Part shown: in pieces, positions 56,720-64,000 of the stretch
How positions within the stretch are numbered: the stretch's first letter is position 1
Layout of the letters: every line of letters begins with the position of its first letter
Assembly: GCF_036246005.1 (NCBI RefSeq)
Contig: NZ_CP109171.1
Span: 8,296,001 to 8,360,000 of the forward strand
Direction of reading: 5' to 3'
Length of the DNA: 64,000 nt
Source: Streptomyces sp. NBC_01723
GTDB taxonomy: Bacteria > Actinomycetota > Actinomycetes > Streptomycetales > Streptomycetaceae
Notes under the pieces: generated by a model
What the model was told of the DNA's origin: nothing
Seen by the model: only the letters and a program-made list of their open reading frames with translations
Databases searched by the model: none
Program-made: the position numbers and the translations under genes

Positions 56720-57655
56720 CTACTTGGACTCGAGGCGCGCGGACGCGTTCGGTCCGGCCGTCAGCTCCGCGCAAGCCGACCGCCAGGCCGTGTCCCCCGC
56801 GTACAGCGCGCCGCGCAGGTAGGCCCAGGTGAGCCGCTGCACCGCGGCCACCCGCCCGGGGTTCTCGTCGGTGGTCTCGGCGACGTCGTACCCGGCGATC
56901 CCGCCGAGCCCGTGCTCGGCGTCGAAGAGGGTGAGCAGGGACTTGGGGCCCGGGGCGAGGAAGTAGGGGTCGGCGTGCCACTCGGGCCCGCCGGCCGTGA
57001 GGTGGGGCGAGTCGTCCTTGTCGCCGGCGACCACGAGCGCGGGCGTCGTCATCGTGGAGAAGTCCGTGGTCAGCAGGAACGGCAGATTGGCCGCCGCCCA
57101 CCCGCTGAGGGCGTCGCCGCCCCGGCCGGGCGCGGCCAGCAGGACGCCCGCCTTGATGCGGGGCTCGGTGAGGTCCACCTCCGTGCCGTCGTCCGGATCG
57201 GTGAGCCGGGCGCCCAGCAGCAGGCTCGCGGTGTGCCCGCCCATCGAGTGCCCGGCCACGGCGACCCGGCCCCGGTCCAGTCGGCCGGAGAGCTGGGGGA
57301 CCGCCTCCTCCAGGACGTTGAGCCGGTCGAGGACGTGCGTCATGTCCTCGGCGCGGGAGCGCCAGAACAGGGGTGCGCCGGGGGTGCCGGGGTCCAGGCC
57401 GAGGCTCCTGGAGCTGAGGTGGGTCGGCTGGATCACGACGAAGCCGTGTGCCGCCCAGTAGTGGGCGAGGGGTGCGTAGCCGTTGAGGGAGGAGAGGTGG
57501 TTCGACTGGCCCTGTCCGTGCGAGAGGAGCACGACCGGCAGCTCGCTGCCGGTGACAGGCGCGGAGACCCGGACCTGGAGGTCCACGGCGCGGCCGGGGG
57601 CGGGCAGCGTGACCGGGGCGACGGAGAGCACGGGTGTGGGAAGCGTGGCGTGCAC
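56720..57655 (-). CDS. Alpha/beta hydrolase (dienelactone/PAF-acetylhydrolase-like)
   Basis: A 311-residue serine hydrolase. LLSHGQGQS is the oxyanion region (43-51), the nucleophile is GHSMGG with Ser137, and a His lies in DAEHGLGG near residue 240. The chlorophyllase/dienelactone-like pattern PAPGRAVDLQVRVSAP opens the protein. GTG start at 57655 follows GAAGGA; an upstream frame start lies within the operators and is unlikely. Its promoter has two tandem palindromes (57683-57731). No signal peptide. Substrate unknown. Confidence 0.85.
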   Translation of the reverse strand: MHATLPTPVLSVAPVTLPAPGRAVDLQVRVSAPVTGSELPVVLLSHGQGQSNHLSSLNGYAPLAHYWAAHGFVVIQPTHLSSRSLGLDPGTPGAPLFWRSRAEDMTHVLDRLNVLEEAVPQLSGRLDRGRVAVAGHSMGGHTASLLLGARLTDPDDGTEVDLTEPRIKAGVLLAAPGRGGDALSGWAAANLPFLLTTDFSTMTTPALVVAGDKDDSPHLTAGGPEWHADPYFLAPGPKSLLTLFDAEHGLGGIAGYDVAETTDENPGRVAAVQRLTWAYLRGALYAGDTAWRSACAELTAGPNASARLESK

Positions 57656-57682
57656 GGTGAGGTGTCCTTCGCGCGGCAGGAA

Positions 57683-57731
57683 ACGAAACAATGTCCCGTT
57701 TAATATACGGAACACTGTCCCGTTTGGTCAA
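57683..57731 (-). promoter_or_regulatory. TetR-type promoter with two tandem 17-bp palindromes
   Basis: On the minus strand TTGACC (plus 57726-57731) and TATATT (plus 57702-57707) are 18 bases apart. Between them ACGGGACA-G-TGTTCCGT (plus 57707-57723) is a 17-base palindrome with one mismatched pair, and ACGGGACA-T-TGTTTCGT (plus 57683-57699) follows over the start point. Centres are 24 bases apart. The arms match those of the operators at 10425-10503 (ACGGGAC / GTTCCGT), which have a longer spacer. The regulator gene is not adjacent. Confidence 0.75.
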
Positions 57732-58162
57732 CGCGCGCGGTCCGCGGGAGGCTCTGCCTCCCGGCGCTGCGCCTGAACGCGGCGGTGACTCCACACGAGC
57801 AGGGCGAAGAGGACGCAGCCGGAGATGATCAGACTCGCCCCGGTGGCCCATCCGGAGAACGGCAGCTCGGGGAAGAGGCCCCACACCACGCCGGCGGCGA
57901 GGAGGAACAGACCCACGAGCACCGCCCCGGCGATCCGCCAGCGGGAGGAGACGCTCTCCTCGGCGGCGCGCATCGCCCGCGCCCGGGCGGGGGCGACGAA
58001 CCGGTCCAGCGCCGGGATCGCGCGCGAGAGCAGCAACACCCCCGCGAAGACGAGCAGCAGGCCCGGGCCGGGCAGCACCAGGAGGGCGACGCCGATCACC
58101 AGCAGAACGGCGCCGACGGCACCGAGTGCGGTCCGCCGGATCGATTCGACACCGCGCGCCAT
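57728..58162 (-). CDS. PGPGW-family membrane protein
   Basis: A 144-residue membrane protein with about four helices. The signature PGPGLLLVFAGVLLL at about 30-44 marks the PGPGW (TIGR02611) family of unknown function, also found in mycobacteria. Basic tails flank the helices (RAMRAAEESVSSRWR, HRRVQAQRREAEPP). ATG at 58162. Its stop codon lies within the -35 region of the downstream hydrolase promoter, so hydrolase expression starts as this gene ends. Confidence 0.85.
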   Translation of the reverse strand: MARGVESIRRTALGAVGAVLLVIGVALLVLPGPGLLLVFAGVLLLSRAIPALDRFVAPARARAMRAAEESVSSRWRIAGAVLVGLFLLAAGVVWGLFPELPFSGWATGASLIISGCVLFALLVWSHRRVQAQRREAEPPADRAR

Positions 58163-58224
58163 GTCGCCCCACTCTCCCGCGATCGCGATCGGCAAGATCT
58201 CCGGTTCGGTCGGCGTCCTCAACC

Positions 58225-58959
58225 CTAGGCAGGGTTCGCGGTGCGGGCGATTCCGGACGGGCGTGAGGGTTCCCAGACCGAGCAGTCGTGGGCGAAGAGG
58301 ACGCGCCGGGGGTCGAAGCCGGCGAGCCGGTCCAGCCAGGGCCGGTACTCCGGCAGCGGCGGTGCCGTGCCGTGCGGCGCGGCCTCGCGGGCCAGCTGGT
58401 CCGAGCCGAACTCCGACCGAAGTCGTGTGCCTGCCCCGCGAGGATCACGGTGCCGTCGTCCCGCCCGACGACCAGCGACTGGTGCCCCGCGGTGTGCCCG
58501 GGGGCCGGGACGATCCGGACACCCGGCCCCACCTCGGCCTCGCCGGTGGGCTCCTCATACAGCGCGCGCCGGGGAAGTCGACGAGTTCGTCGAAGGTGTG
58601 GCCGCCCGCGCGGGCGGTGGCCGGCTCCAGGGCCTGCACCAGGATCGGCCGGCCGGCCAGCAGGGGTTCCCGCCGCAGTGGTCGAAGTGCAGGTGCCAGT
58701 TGACGACCAGGGTGATCTCGTCGGGGGCGACTCCCGCCGCCGACAGCGCCGTCCGCAGCGCCCGCCGCCGGGGCCGGTAGTGCGCCTCGGTCCCGGCGGC
58801 GGCGTCACCCATCCCGGTGTCGAAGAGGAGGAGCCCCCGCTCGTGCCGCACCAGATACGCGAGCACGGGCTCGACGCGCGGCCGCGGCCCGCCGGTCTCC
58901 TCGGCCGGCCGGATGAAATGTCCCAGGTCGAGACGGAGCACCACCGTGTTCGTCGCCAT
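58225..58959 (-). pseudogene. Frameshifted metallo-beta-lactamase-fold hydrolase gene
   Basis: The product starts MATNTVVLRLDLGHFIRPAE and reads well to the metal motif NWHLHFDHCGGNP near residue 100, then leaves frame. Homology continues in other frames: VQALEPATARAGGHTFDEL near 58610-58650, YEEPTGEAEVGPGVRIVPAP and GHTAGHQSLVVGRDDGTVIL near 58440-58560, and LFAHDCSVWEPSRPSG to a TAG at 58225-58227. At least three single-base indels are needed, at about 58665, 58565 and 58415. Broken here, or a sequence-quality problem. Confidence 0.8.
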
Positions 58960-59060
58960 CTCCCCATGGTCACGGGGAGCGTGAGCGGGACGGCCGGCAT
59001 CTGCCCACGGCAGAGCCGGAGTCGGACGCCCCATCGACGTGCGAGGGCTTCACTGCTAAA

Positions 59061-59125
59061 CCTGCACAGCAGCCTGCACCGTCGGTACCACCTGCACCGC
59101 TTGCACCACCTGCACCACCTGCACC
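59061..59125 (+). repeat. 9-bp tandem TGCACCACC repeats before the S15 peptidase gene
   Basis: TGCAC occurs at 59063, 59075, 59093, 59102, 59111 and 59120; the last four are exactly nine bases apart as TGCACCRCY units. The array ends nine bases before the AAGGAGG of the peptidase gene, so it probably lies in the leader or at the start point. Too short and too regular for CRISPR; slippage is likely. Confidence 0.75.
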
Positions 59126-59145
59126 CACCGTCCAAGGAGGAGCAT

Positions 59146-61011
59146 GTGAGAGCACGTCGCGCCGCCGTCCGAGGCGCCTCGGCACTGGTCGCCGCCCTCG
59201 CCCTGACCGCCGGTCCAGCCGGCCCCGCCGTCGCCGCGCACGAGGAGGAGGCCCGGCCCGCCGCCACCACGGCCGACCCCGTCACGCACGAGGAGAACGA
59301 CCGCGTCCCGGAGGGCTCGGTCTGGACCCAGCACTACTTCCCGTCCGCCGACCGCTCCGGCACCCGGCTCCACGCCGACGTCCTGCTGCCCGAGGGGCTG
59401 ACACGGCGTGAGAAGGTGCCGGTGATCCTGTCCGTCGGCCCGTACTTCGCCCACGCGGGCCAGACCGGGCCGGAGGGCTGGACCCACACCGGCCCGTCCG
59501 CCCGCTTCCAGGACTTCATCGAGGGCACCGACCTGTTCGACCAGGGCTACGCCTTCGTCATGGTGGACCTGCGCGGCTTCGGCGGCTCCACCGGGTGCCT
59601 CGACTGGGGCGGCCCGGGCGAACAGGCGGACGTCCGGGCGGCGATCGACTGGGCGTCCAGGCAGCCGTGGTCCACCGGCGCGGTGGGCATGTACGGCAAG
59701 TCGTACGACGCCGTCACCGGACTCATCGGCAACAACCTGGACCAGCGCGCGCTCAAGGCCGTCGTCGCCCAAGAGCCGCTGTGGGACATGTACCAGTACA
59801 TCTACTCCAACGGCGTGCCCCGCCCGAACGTGACCGGAACGGCCAACGCCTACAACTCCATCGCCACCATGGCGCCCATGCCGGACGACGACCCGCGCTA
59901 CCAAGCGGCCGCGCGGCACGAGGAGAGCCATCCGGAGTGCCTGACCGAGAACTCGGCCGGCTACCGGATATCCGACCAGCGGGACGAGCACTGGACCTCC
60001 CGCGACCTGGCGAGGATGGCGAAGGGCAGCGACACCCCGCTGTTCGTCACGCAGGGCTTCATCGAGAACAACACCAAGCCCGAGGAGATGGAGGAGTACC
60101 TCGACAACCACAGGGGCCCCGAGCGCGGCTGGGTCGGCCAGTGGGACCACGTGCGCGGCGGGGACCGCACCGGTGACGGCCGCCTGGCGATGGGCCGCGA
60201 GGGCTGGTACGACGAGACCCTGTCGTTCTACGACCAGTACCTCAAGGGCGTGCGGCCGTCGGTGCGTTATCCGGCCTACGCCGTCGAGGACTCCACCGGC
60301 GCCTGGCGTGCCCAGCGCACCTGGCCGGTCACGGAGCGGTCGGTGACCCTTCCGCTCGGCGACGGCTCCTACGTCGACGACGGCGGGGCGTCCGCCCGCG
60401 CGGCGCTGGCCGCACCGGGGCGGCCGACGCCCGCGGCACCGCCGCAGCCGACCGGCCGGTGGGACATGGAGAACGCCCCCGCGATCGAGCGCCCGGCCCC
60501 GGAAGGACTGGCCGCGGAGCTGGCGGAGCGTCAGCGGGACGGTGAGGTCGCCTCCAGCTTCTTCGTGTGGTCCGAGCCGCTGAAGAGGCCCGTACGGGTC
60601 ACCGGCACCCCTCGGCTGTCCCTGAAGGCGAAGGGCGAGGGCAACGTCATGCTCAAGCTGTACGACGTCGCCCCGGACGGCACCGCCGTCATGTTCGACG
60701 AACAGGTCTCCCTGGTGGACTCCGGCCGCCTGACCGTCGACCTGAAGGCCACCGACTGGACCCTGGCCGCGGGGCACGTGCTGGCCGTGGAGATCGGGTC
60801 GGTCCAGACCGGGTCCTGGCGGGACACTCCCTCCGGCGAGACGATCCGGGTCAGTGACGCCAGGCTGCGGCTCGCCCTCGACGATCCGGCCGACGACGTC
60901 GCCACCCCCGGTGACCGTTCGCCGTACCTGGACACCTACCTGAGTCAGTACACGGTGACCCTTCCGGCCGGGCCCGGGACATTTTCGGTGGTTCCGGGTC
61001 GCCGGCCGTGA
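59146..61011 (+). CDS. Secreted S15 (CocE/X-Pro dipeptidyl-peptidase-like) hydrolase
   Basis: A 621-residue exported serine hydrolase. Signal peptide 1-28 (RRAAVRGASALVAALALTAG). The alpha/beta hydrolase domain has LSVGPYFAHAG, VMVDLRGFGGSTGCLDWGG and nucleophile Ser186 in YGKSYDAV; the acid and His follow, with His in GQWDHVRGG. The C-terminal XPP beta domain (about 430-610) begins VTLPLGDGSY and ends YTVTLPAGPG. Members are cocaine esterases, X-Pro peptidases or glutaryl acylases. GTG start five bases after AAGGAGG. Substrate not predictable. Confidence 0.9.
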   Translation: MRARRAAVRGASALVAALALTAGPAGPAVAAHEEEARPAATTADPVTHEENDRVPEGSVWTQHYFPSADRSGTRLHADVLLPEGLTRREKVPVILSVGPYFAHAGQTGPEGWTHTGPSARFQDFIEGTDLFDQGYAFVMVDLRGFGGSTGCLDWGGPGEQADVRAAIDWASRQPWSTGAVGMYGKSYDAVTGLIGNNLDQRALKAVVAQEPLWDMYQYIYSNGVPRPNVTGTANAYNSIATMAPMPDDDPRYQAAARHEESHPECLTENSAGYRISDQRDEHWTSRDLARMAKGSDTPLFVTQGFIENNTKPEEMEEYLDNHRGPERGWVGQWDHVRGGDRTGDGRLAMGREGWYDETLSFYDQYLKGVRPSVRYPAYAVEDSTGAWRAQRTWPVTERSVTLPLGDGSYVDDGGASARAALAAPGRPTPAAPPQPTGRWDMENAPAIERPAPEGLAAELAERQRDGEVASSFFVWSEPLKRPVRVTGTPRLSLKAKGEGNVMLKLYDVAPDGTAVMFDEQVSLVDSGRLTVDLKATDWTLAAGHVLAVEIGSVQTGSWRDTPSGETIRVSDARLRLALDDPADDVATPGDRSPYLDTYLSQYTVTLPAGPGTFSVVPGRRP

Positions 61012-61050
61012 CAAGCTGTGCTCCTGATTGTCCGAGCCCAGGAGGTCGTC

Positions 61051-61290
61051 ATGACTGAAGAGTCTTCATCGCAGGCAGGTTCGGAACCGGCGGAGGACGA
61101 GCGCCCCGCCCTGACACCCGACGAGGACGGTCAGTACGACCTGAAGGGCAAGTTCCGCGAGGCCCTGGAGCGCAAGCGCGGCAAACAGGCGGAGGCCGCG
61201 GCCCTCGCCGCGAACGCCGACGTGGCGAAGATCCGCGGCACCCACGGTCCGGCCGCCAGCCAGCGGTCGTTCCGGCGCAAGAGCGGCTGA
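61051..61290 (+). CDS. Small DUF5302-like protein
   Basis: A 79-residue soluble, charged protein. The N-terminal half is acidic and disordered (EPAEDERPALTPDED); the C-terminal half has a basic helix (LKGKFREALERKRGKQAEAAALA) and ends in a basic tail (QRSFRRKSG). This pattern is common in actinobacteria and I take it as DUF5302. ATG follows AGGAGG. It is 39 bases after the peptidase gene and may share its transcript. Function unknown. Confidence 0.7.
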   Translation: MTEESSSQAGSEPAEDERPALTPDEDGQYDLKGKFREALERKRGKQAEAAALAANADVAKIRGTHGPAASQRSFRRKSG

Positions 61291-61313
61291 GGCCGCGACC
61301 GGTCCTACGCGGC

Positions 61314-61345
61314 GGGGCCCGACCGTGGCAGCACGGCCGGGCCCC
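61314..61345. terminator. Bidirectional terminator between the DUF5302-like gene and cchA
   Basis: GGGGCCCG (61314-61321) plus CCGTG (61323-61327) pairs with CACGG (61332-61336) plus CGGGCCCC (61338-61345), with one A-C mismatch and a GCAG loop. It separates two convergent genes. Confidence 0.8.
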
Positions 61346-61364
61346 GTCCGTCATGCGAGGCCGG

Positions 61365-62312
61365 TCACGGACGGCTGGTCAGGTAGCCGCCCATCGAGGT
61401 GAAGTACTCGGCCGCGGACAGCTCCCGGCCGTCCTCCGTCCGCACCCGCGTGATGGCCAGGCCGTGACAGCGGCCCGCCCGCGCGTCGGCTCCGGCGACG
61501 ATCACCACGCCGTCGCCCTCGCGGTAGAAGACGCGGCCGGGCGTACCGCCGTAGCGGCCCTGCGAGACCACCGCGGCGAGCACCTCCAGCCGCCTGCCCC
61601 GGTGGAAGGTGAAGGCGCTGGGGTAGGGCTCGGACTGGGCACGGACCAGGCGCTCCAGATCCTCGGCCGGCCAGTTCCAGTCGATCCGGATGTCCTCGGC
61701 GGACCGCTTGTGGAAGAAGCTCGCCTGCGACCGGTCCTGCTTGGTGAACTCGGTCTGCCCGGCGGCGATGAGACCCAAGGCGCCCACGGTGACCGGGGCG
61801 ATGAGGTCGACCGTCTTGTGGAACAGGTCGGTCGCGGTGTCCGTCGGTCCGACCGGCACCGCCTCCTGCCGGACGATGTCGCCGGCGTCCAGCTCGTCGT
61901 TCATCATGTGCGCGGTGACGCCCACTTCGGACTCGCCGTTGAGCAGGGCCCAGATCAGCGGGGAGAACCCGGCGTACTTCGGCAGCAGCGAGTCGTGCAC
62001 GTTGAGCGTGCCGTGACGGGGCAGCCCGAAGATGCGCGGGGGGATCCAGGTCCGCCAGTTGTTGGCCACGATGATGTCCGGGTCCGCGTCCTTGAGGCGC
62101 TCGAACAACTCGTCGTCGTCGGGGCGGTTGCGGATCAGCACCGGGACGCCGTGCTCCTCGGCGAGGTCGGCGACGGAGTCGCTCCAGATCTTCTCGTAGG
62201 CGTGCTCGCTCTTGGGGTGGGTCACGACCAGTACCACGTCGTGCTCGGAGTCCAGGAGGGCTTGCAGGGTCCGGTGCCCCCAGGTCTGGTAACCGAACAT
62301 GACGACCCGCAT
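61365..62312 (-). CDS. cchA: Coelichelin biosynthesis formyltransferase
   Basis: A 315-residue enzyme of the methionyl-tRNA formyltransferase type that formylates hydroxyornithine for coelichelin. The N-terminal domain has the formyl-THF site LNVHDSLLPKYAGFSP with Asn, His and Asp near 106-109, then a C-terminal Fmt-like domain. ATG at 62312 is preceded by GGAGG. It is divergent from cchB across a region with an iron box. Identity is inferred from this pairing, which matches the known cluster; a similar enzyme could serve another hydroxamate siderophore. Confidence 0.88.
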   Translation of the reverse strand: MRVVMFGYQTWGHRTLQALLDSEHDVVLVVTHPKSEHAYEKIWSDSVADLAEEHGVPVLIRNRPDDDELFERLKDADPDIIVANNWRTWIPPRIFGLPRHGTLNVHDSLLPKYAGFSPLIWALLNGESEVGVTAHMMNDELDAGDIVRQEAVPVGPTDTATDLFHKTVDLIAPVTVGALGLIAAGQTEFTKQDRSQASFFHKRSAEDIRIDWNWPAEDLERLVRAQSEPYPSAFTFHRGRRLEVLAAVVSQGRYGGTPGRVFYREGDGVVIVAGADARAGRCHGLAITRVRTEDGRELSAAEYFTSMGGYLTSRP

Positions 62313-62442
62313 GGGGTACCTCCTCAAGGCAGGGGCTGACCCGGCAAGTTGAGCAAGGCGTACCTTAGTGTGCAACGTCGGTGCGCAACACCCCAGTTGG
62401 TGGCCGTGCCCTCCGGTTCGCCCTATCGACAGCTTCAGATCA

Positions 62443-62461
62443 TTAGCTTAGGCTAACCTAA
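62443..62461. promoter_or_regulatory. Iron box (DmdR1/IdeR site) of the siderophore genes
   Basis: TTAGCTTAGGCTAACCTAA matches the iron-box consensus TTAGGTTAGGCTAACCTAA at 18 of 19 positions. It lies between divergent cchA and cchB, so iron-loaded DmdR1 should repress both. A weaker version (AAGGCGTACCTTAG, 62356-62369) lies closer to cchA. The intergenic region 62313-62546 holds no gene. Confidence 0.92.
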
Positions 62462-62546
62462 GTTTCCGGCGGGCAGCTCCGTCGGCATGTCCCATTCCGG
62501 CACCCCTCAGGCCTCACAGGCGACTGTCCCGCACGATGGGAGTGAC

Positions 62547-63902
62547 ATGTCACAGGTTCTTCCTGATGACGCACCGCTGGTCCACGACCTCATTGGCATC
62601 GGCTTCGGCCCGTCCAATGTCGCCATGGCGATCGCGATCCGCGAGCACAACGCACAGGCCGGCAGTCAGGAGGCGGTCAGCGCCCGCTTCTTCGAGCAGC
62701 AGCCCCGCTTCGGCTGGCACCGCGGCATGCTGATCGACGACGCGACGATGCAGGTGTCCTTCCTCAAGGACCTGGTGACACTGAGGAACCCGGCCAGCGA
62801 GTTCAGCTTCCTCTGCTACCTGCAGAGCAAGGGCCGGCTGATCGACTTCATCAACCACAAGAACCTCTTCCCACTGCGTGTGGAGTTCCACGACTACTTC
62901 GAGTGGGCCGCCGCCAAGGTCGACGACCAGGTCTCCTACGGCCACGAGGTGGTCGGTGTCGCACCCGTGGAGCGCGACGGAGCCGTCGACCACCTCGAGG
63001 TGACGGTCCGTTCGGGCCAGGGACTGGAGGTGCACCGCGCGCGCAACCTCGTCGTCGGCACCGGCCTGCGCCCCCTGATGCCGGAGGGCGTCGAGCGCGG
63101 CGACCGGGTCTGGCACAACTCCGAACTGCTGGCGCGGGTCGACGCGTTGGAGGGCACCACGCCCTCCCGGTTCGTGGTCGTCGGCGCCGGGCAGAGCGCC
63201 GCCGAGAACGTCGCCTACCTGCACCGCCGCTTCCCCGGCGCCGAGGTGTGCGCGGTCTTCGCCCGCTACGGCTACAGTCCCGCCGACGACAGCGGCTTCG
63301 CCAACCGGATCTTCGACCCGGCCGCCGTGGACGACTACTTCGCCGCGCCCGGCAGCGTCAAACGCCGGCTGATGGACTACCACGGCAACACCAACTACTC
63401 CGTGGTGGACATCGACCTGATCGACGACCTGTACCGGCAGATGTACCGGGAGAAGGTCCTCGGCACTGAGCGGCTGCGCTTCCTGAACGTCTCCCGGCTC
63501 ACCGACGTCAAGGAGACCTCCGACCGGGTCCGTGCCACCGTGACCTCCCTGGTCACCGGCGAGGAGACGCTCCTCGACGCGGACGTCGTGGTCTTCGCCA
63601 CCGGCTACCTCCCGGCCGACCCCCTCGGGCTGCTCGGCGAGGTCGCGGACCGCTGCCTGCGCGACGACGAGGGCCTGGTGCGCGTCGAGCGCGACTACCG
63701 CGTCGCCACCGACCCCGCACTGCGCTGCGGCATCTACCTCCAGGGCGGCACGGAGCACACGCACGGCATCACGTCGTCGCTGCTCTCCAACACCGCGATC
63801 AGGGTGGGCGAGATCCTGGAGTCCCTGGTCGACCGGAACCTGAAGTCCGCCTCCGACGAAGCCCGGACCATCGCCGACGGAGCCGGCGGCGGCGCGCGTT
63901 AG
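62547..63902 (+). CDS. cchB: L-ornithine N5-monooxygenase of coelichelin biosynthesis
   Basis: A 451-residue flavin monooxygenase that hydroxylates ornithine at N5 with NADPH and O2. The FAD motif GIGFGPSNVAMA is near the N terminus, HRGMLIDDATMQVSFLKDLV follows, the NADPH motif is VVGAGQSAAENVAYLH, and the second conserved ATGY is in VVFATGYLPAD. I start at ATG 62547, which follows GGGAG by four bases; an ATG at 62487 would add 20 residues but has no site. It is followed after 11 bases by cchC. Conserved across hydroxamate siderophore pathways. Confidence 0.92.
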   Translation: MSQVLPDDAPLVHDLIGIGFGPSNVAMAIAIREHNAQAGSQEAVSARFFEQQPRFGWHRGMLIDDATMQVSFLKDLVTLRNPASEFSFLCYLQSKGRLIDFINHKNLFPLRVEFHDYFEWAAAKVDDQVSYGHEVVGVAPVERDGAVDHLEVTVRSGQGLEVHRARNLVVGTGLRPLMPEGVERGDRVWHNSELLARVDALEGTTPSRFVVVGAGQSAAENVAYLHRRFPGAEVCAVFARYGYSPADDSGFANRIFDPAAVDDYFAAPGSVKRRLMDYHGNTNYSVVDIDLIDDLYRQMYREKVLGTERLRFLNVSRLTDVKETSDRVRATVTSLVTGEETLLDADVVVFATGYLPADPLGLLGEVADRCLRDDEGLVRVERDYRVATDPALRCGIYLQGGTEHTHGITSSLLSNTAIRVGEILESLVDRNLKSASDEARTIADGAGGGAR

Positions 63903-63913
63903 TGTACGTCGCC

Positions 63914-64000
63914 ATGACCACGACTGCGGTTGAGCGCCCCGCGCCCGGGGACACGACGGAGGCCCGTCGCCGACGGGTTGCCGGTTTGGGCGTACTGGCG
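63914..64000 (+). CDS. cchC: 5' end of a siderophore-cluster gene, probably a FecCD-type permease
   Basis: Only 29 codons are visible: an N-terminal tail (TTTAVERPAPGDTTEARRRR) and the start of a hydrophobic stretch (VAGLGVLA). It starts 11 bases after cchB. In the known coelichelin cluster the gene after cchB encodes an iron-siderophore permease, and the basic tail followed by a hydrophobic stretch fits. Identity rests on position. Confidence 0.65.
   Translation, partial: MTTTAVERPAPGDTTEARRRRVAGLGVLA

Noticed and set aside
59061..59125. Possible CRISPR array
   Set aside because: Units are nine bases, have no spacers and no cas genes are nearby.

Overview
The window is high-GC actinobacterial DNA. 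Genes show G/C-rich third positions, frequent GTG starts, ATGA/GTGA overlaps, Tat and lipoprotein signals, and many sugar ABC importers, as in Streptomyces. The right edge carries the start of the coelichelin siderophore cluster (cchA and cchB, then the first codons of cchC) behind an iron box. From memory of that genome, pyruvate carboxylase, a cold-shock gene and coelichelin in this order suggest the S. coelicolor / S. lividans group, in the left part of the linear chromosome. That species call is inference.

Layout. 0-7 kb: the 5' end of a secreted-protein gene, then an overlapping ACP / ketosynthase / acyltransferase cassette, a small protein and a 1124-residue pyruvate carboxylase. 7-11.6 kb: a secreted discoidin plus beta-helix glycosidase, then a TetR gene divergent from an aldo/keto reductase with twin palindromic operators. 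11.7-15.9 kb: a polyphosphate pair (PPK2 facing a CYTH-CHAD protein) and a membrane-anchored M23 peptidase.

16-33.4 kb is the most distinctive region: two sugar-import operons and a lone secreted glycosidase aimed mainly at amino-sugar glycans. Operon A (minus strand) runs GH114 polygalactosaminidase, lipoprotein, two permeases, PfkB kinase, GH4 glycosidase and a Gfo/Idh oxidoreductase. Operon B (minus strand) runs lipoprotein, two permeases, cytoplasmic GH20 and secreted CBM-GH16. A divergent GntR/UTRA regulator and a Tat-exported GH109 alpha-N-acetylgalactosaminidase follow. Together they suggest outside cleavage, oligosaccharide import and inside breakdown of galactosamine/GalNAc polymers.

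33-46 kb: a FemAB/CelD-type acetyltransferase, an L,D-transpeptidase-like lipoprotein, a cold-shock gene with a structured leader, an Asp-nucleophile hydrolase, a DUF574 methyltransferase, a decayed DinB gene, a large LuxR regulator divergent from a metallo-hydrolase/esterase pair, and an XRE regulator divergent from a short-chain dehydrogenase. 46-58 kb: a TetR remnant, a DinB/MDMPI-like protein, an AI-2E family transporter, glycerol facilitator and kinase, a TetR/SDR pair, nadE, a 1002-residue multidomain secreted protein, and a hydrolase whose promoter holds two tandem palindromes. 58-64 kb: a frameshifted metallo-beta-lactamase gene, a secreted S15 peptidase, a small DUF5302-like protein and the coelichelin genes. 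I found no rRNA, tRNA, CRISPR array, transposase or phage gene.
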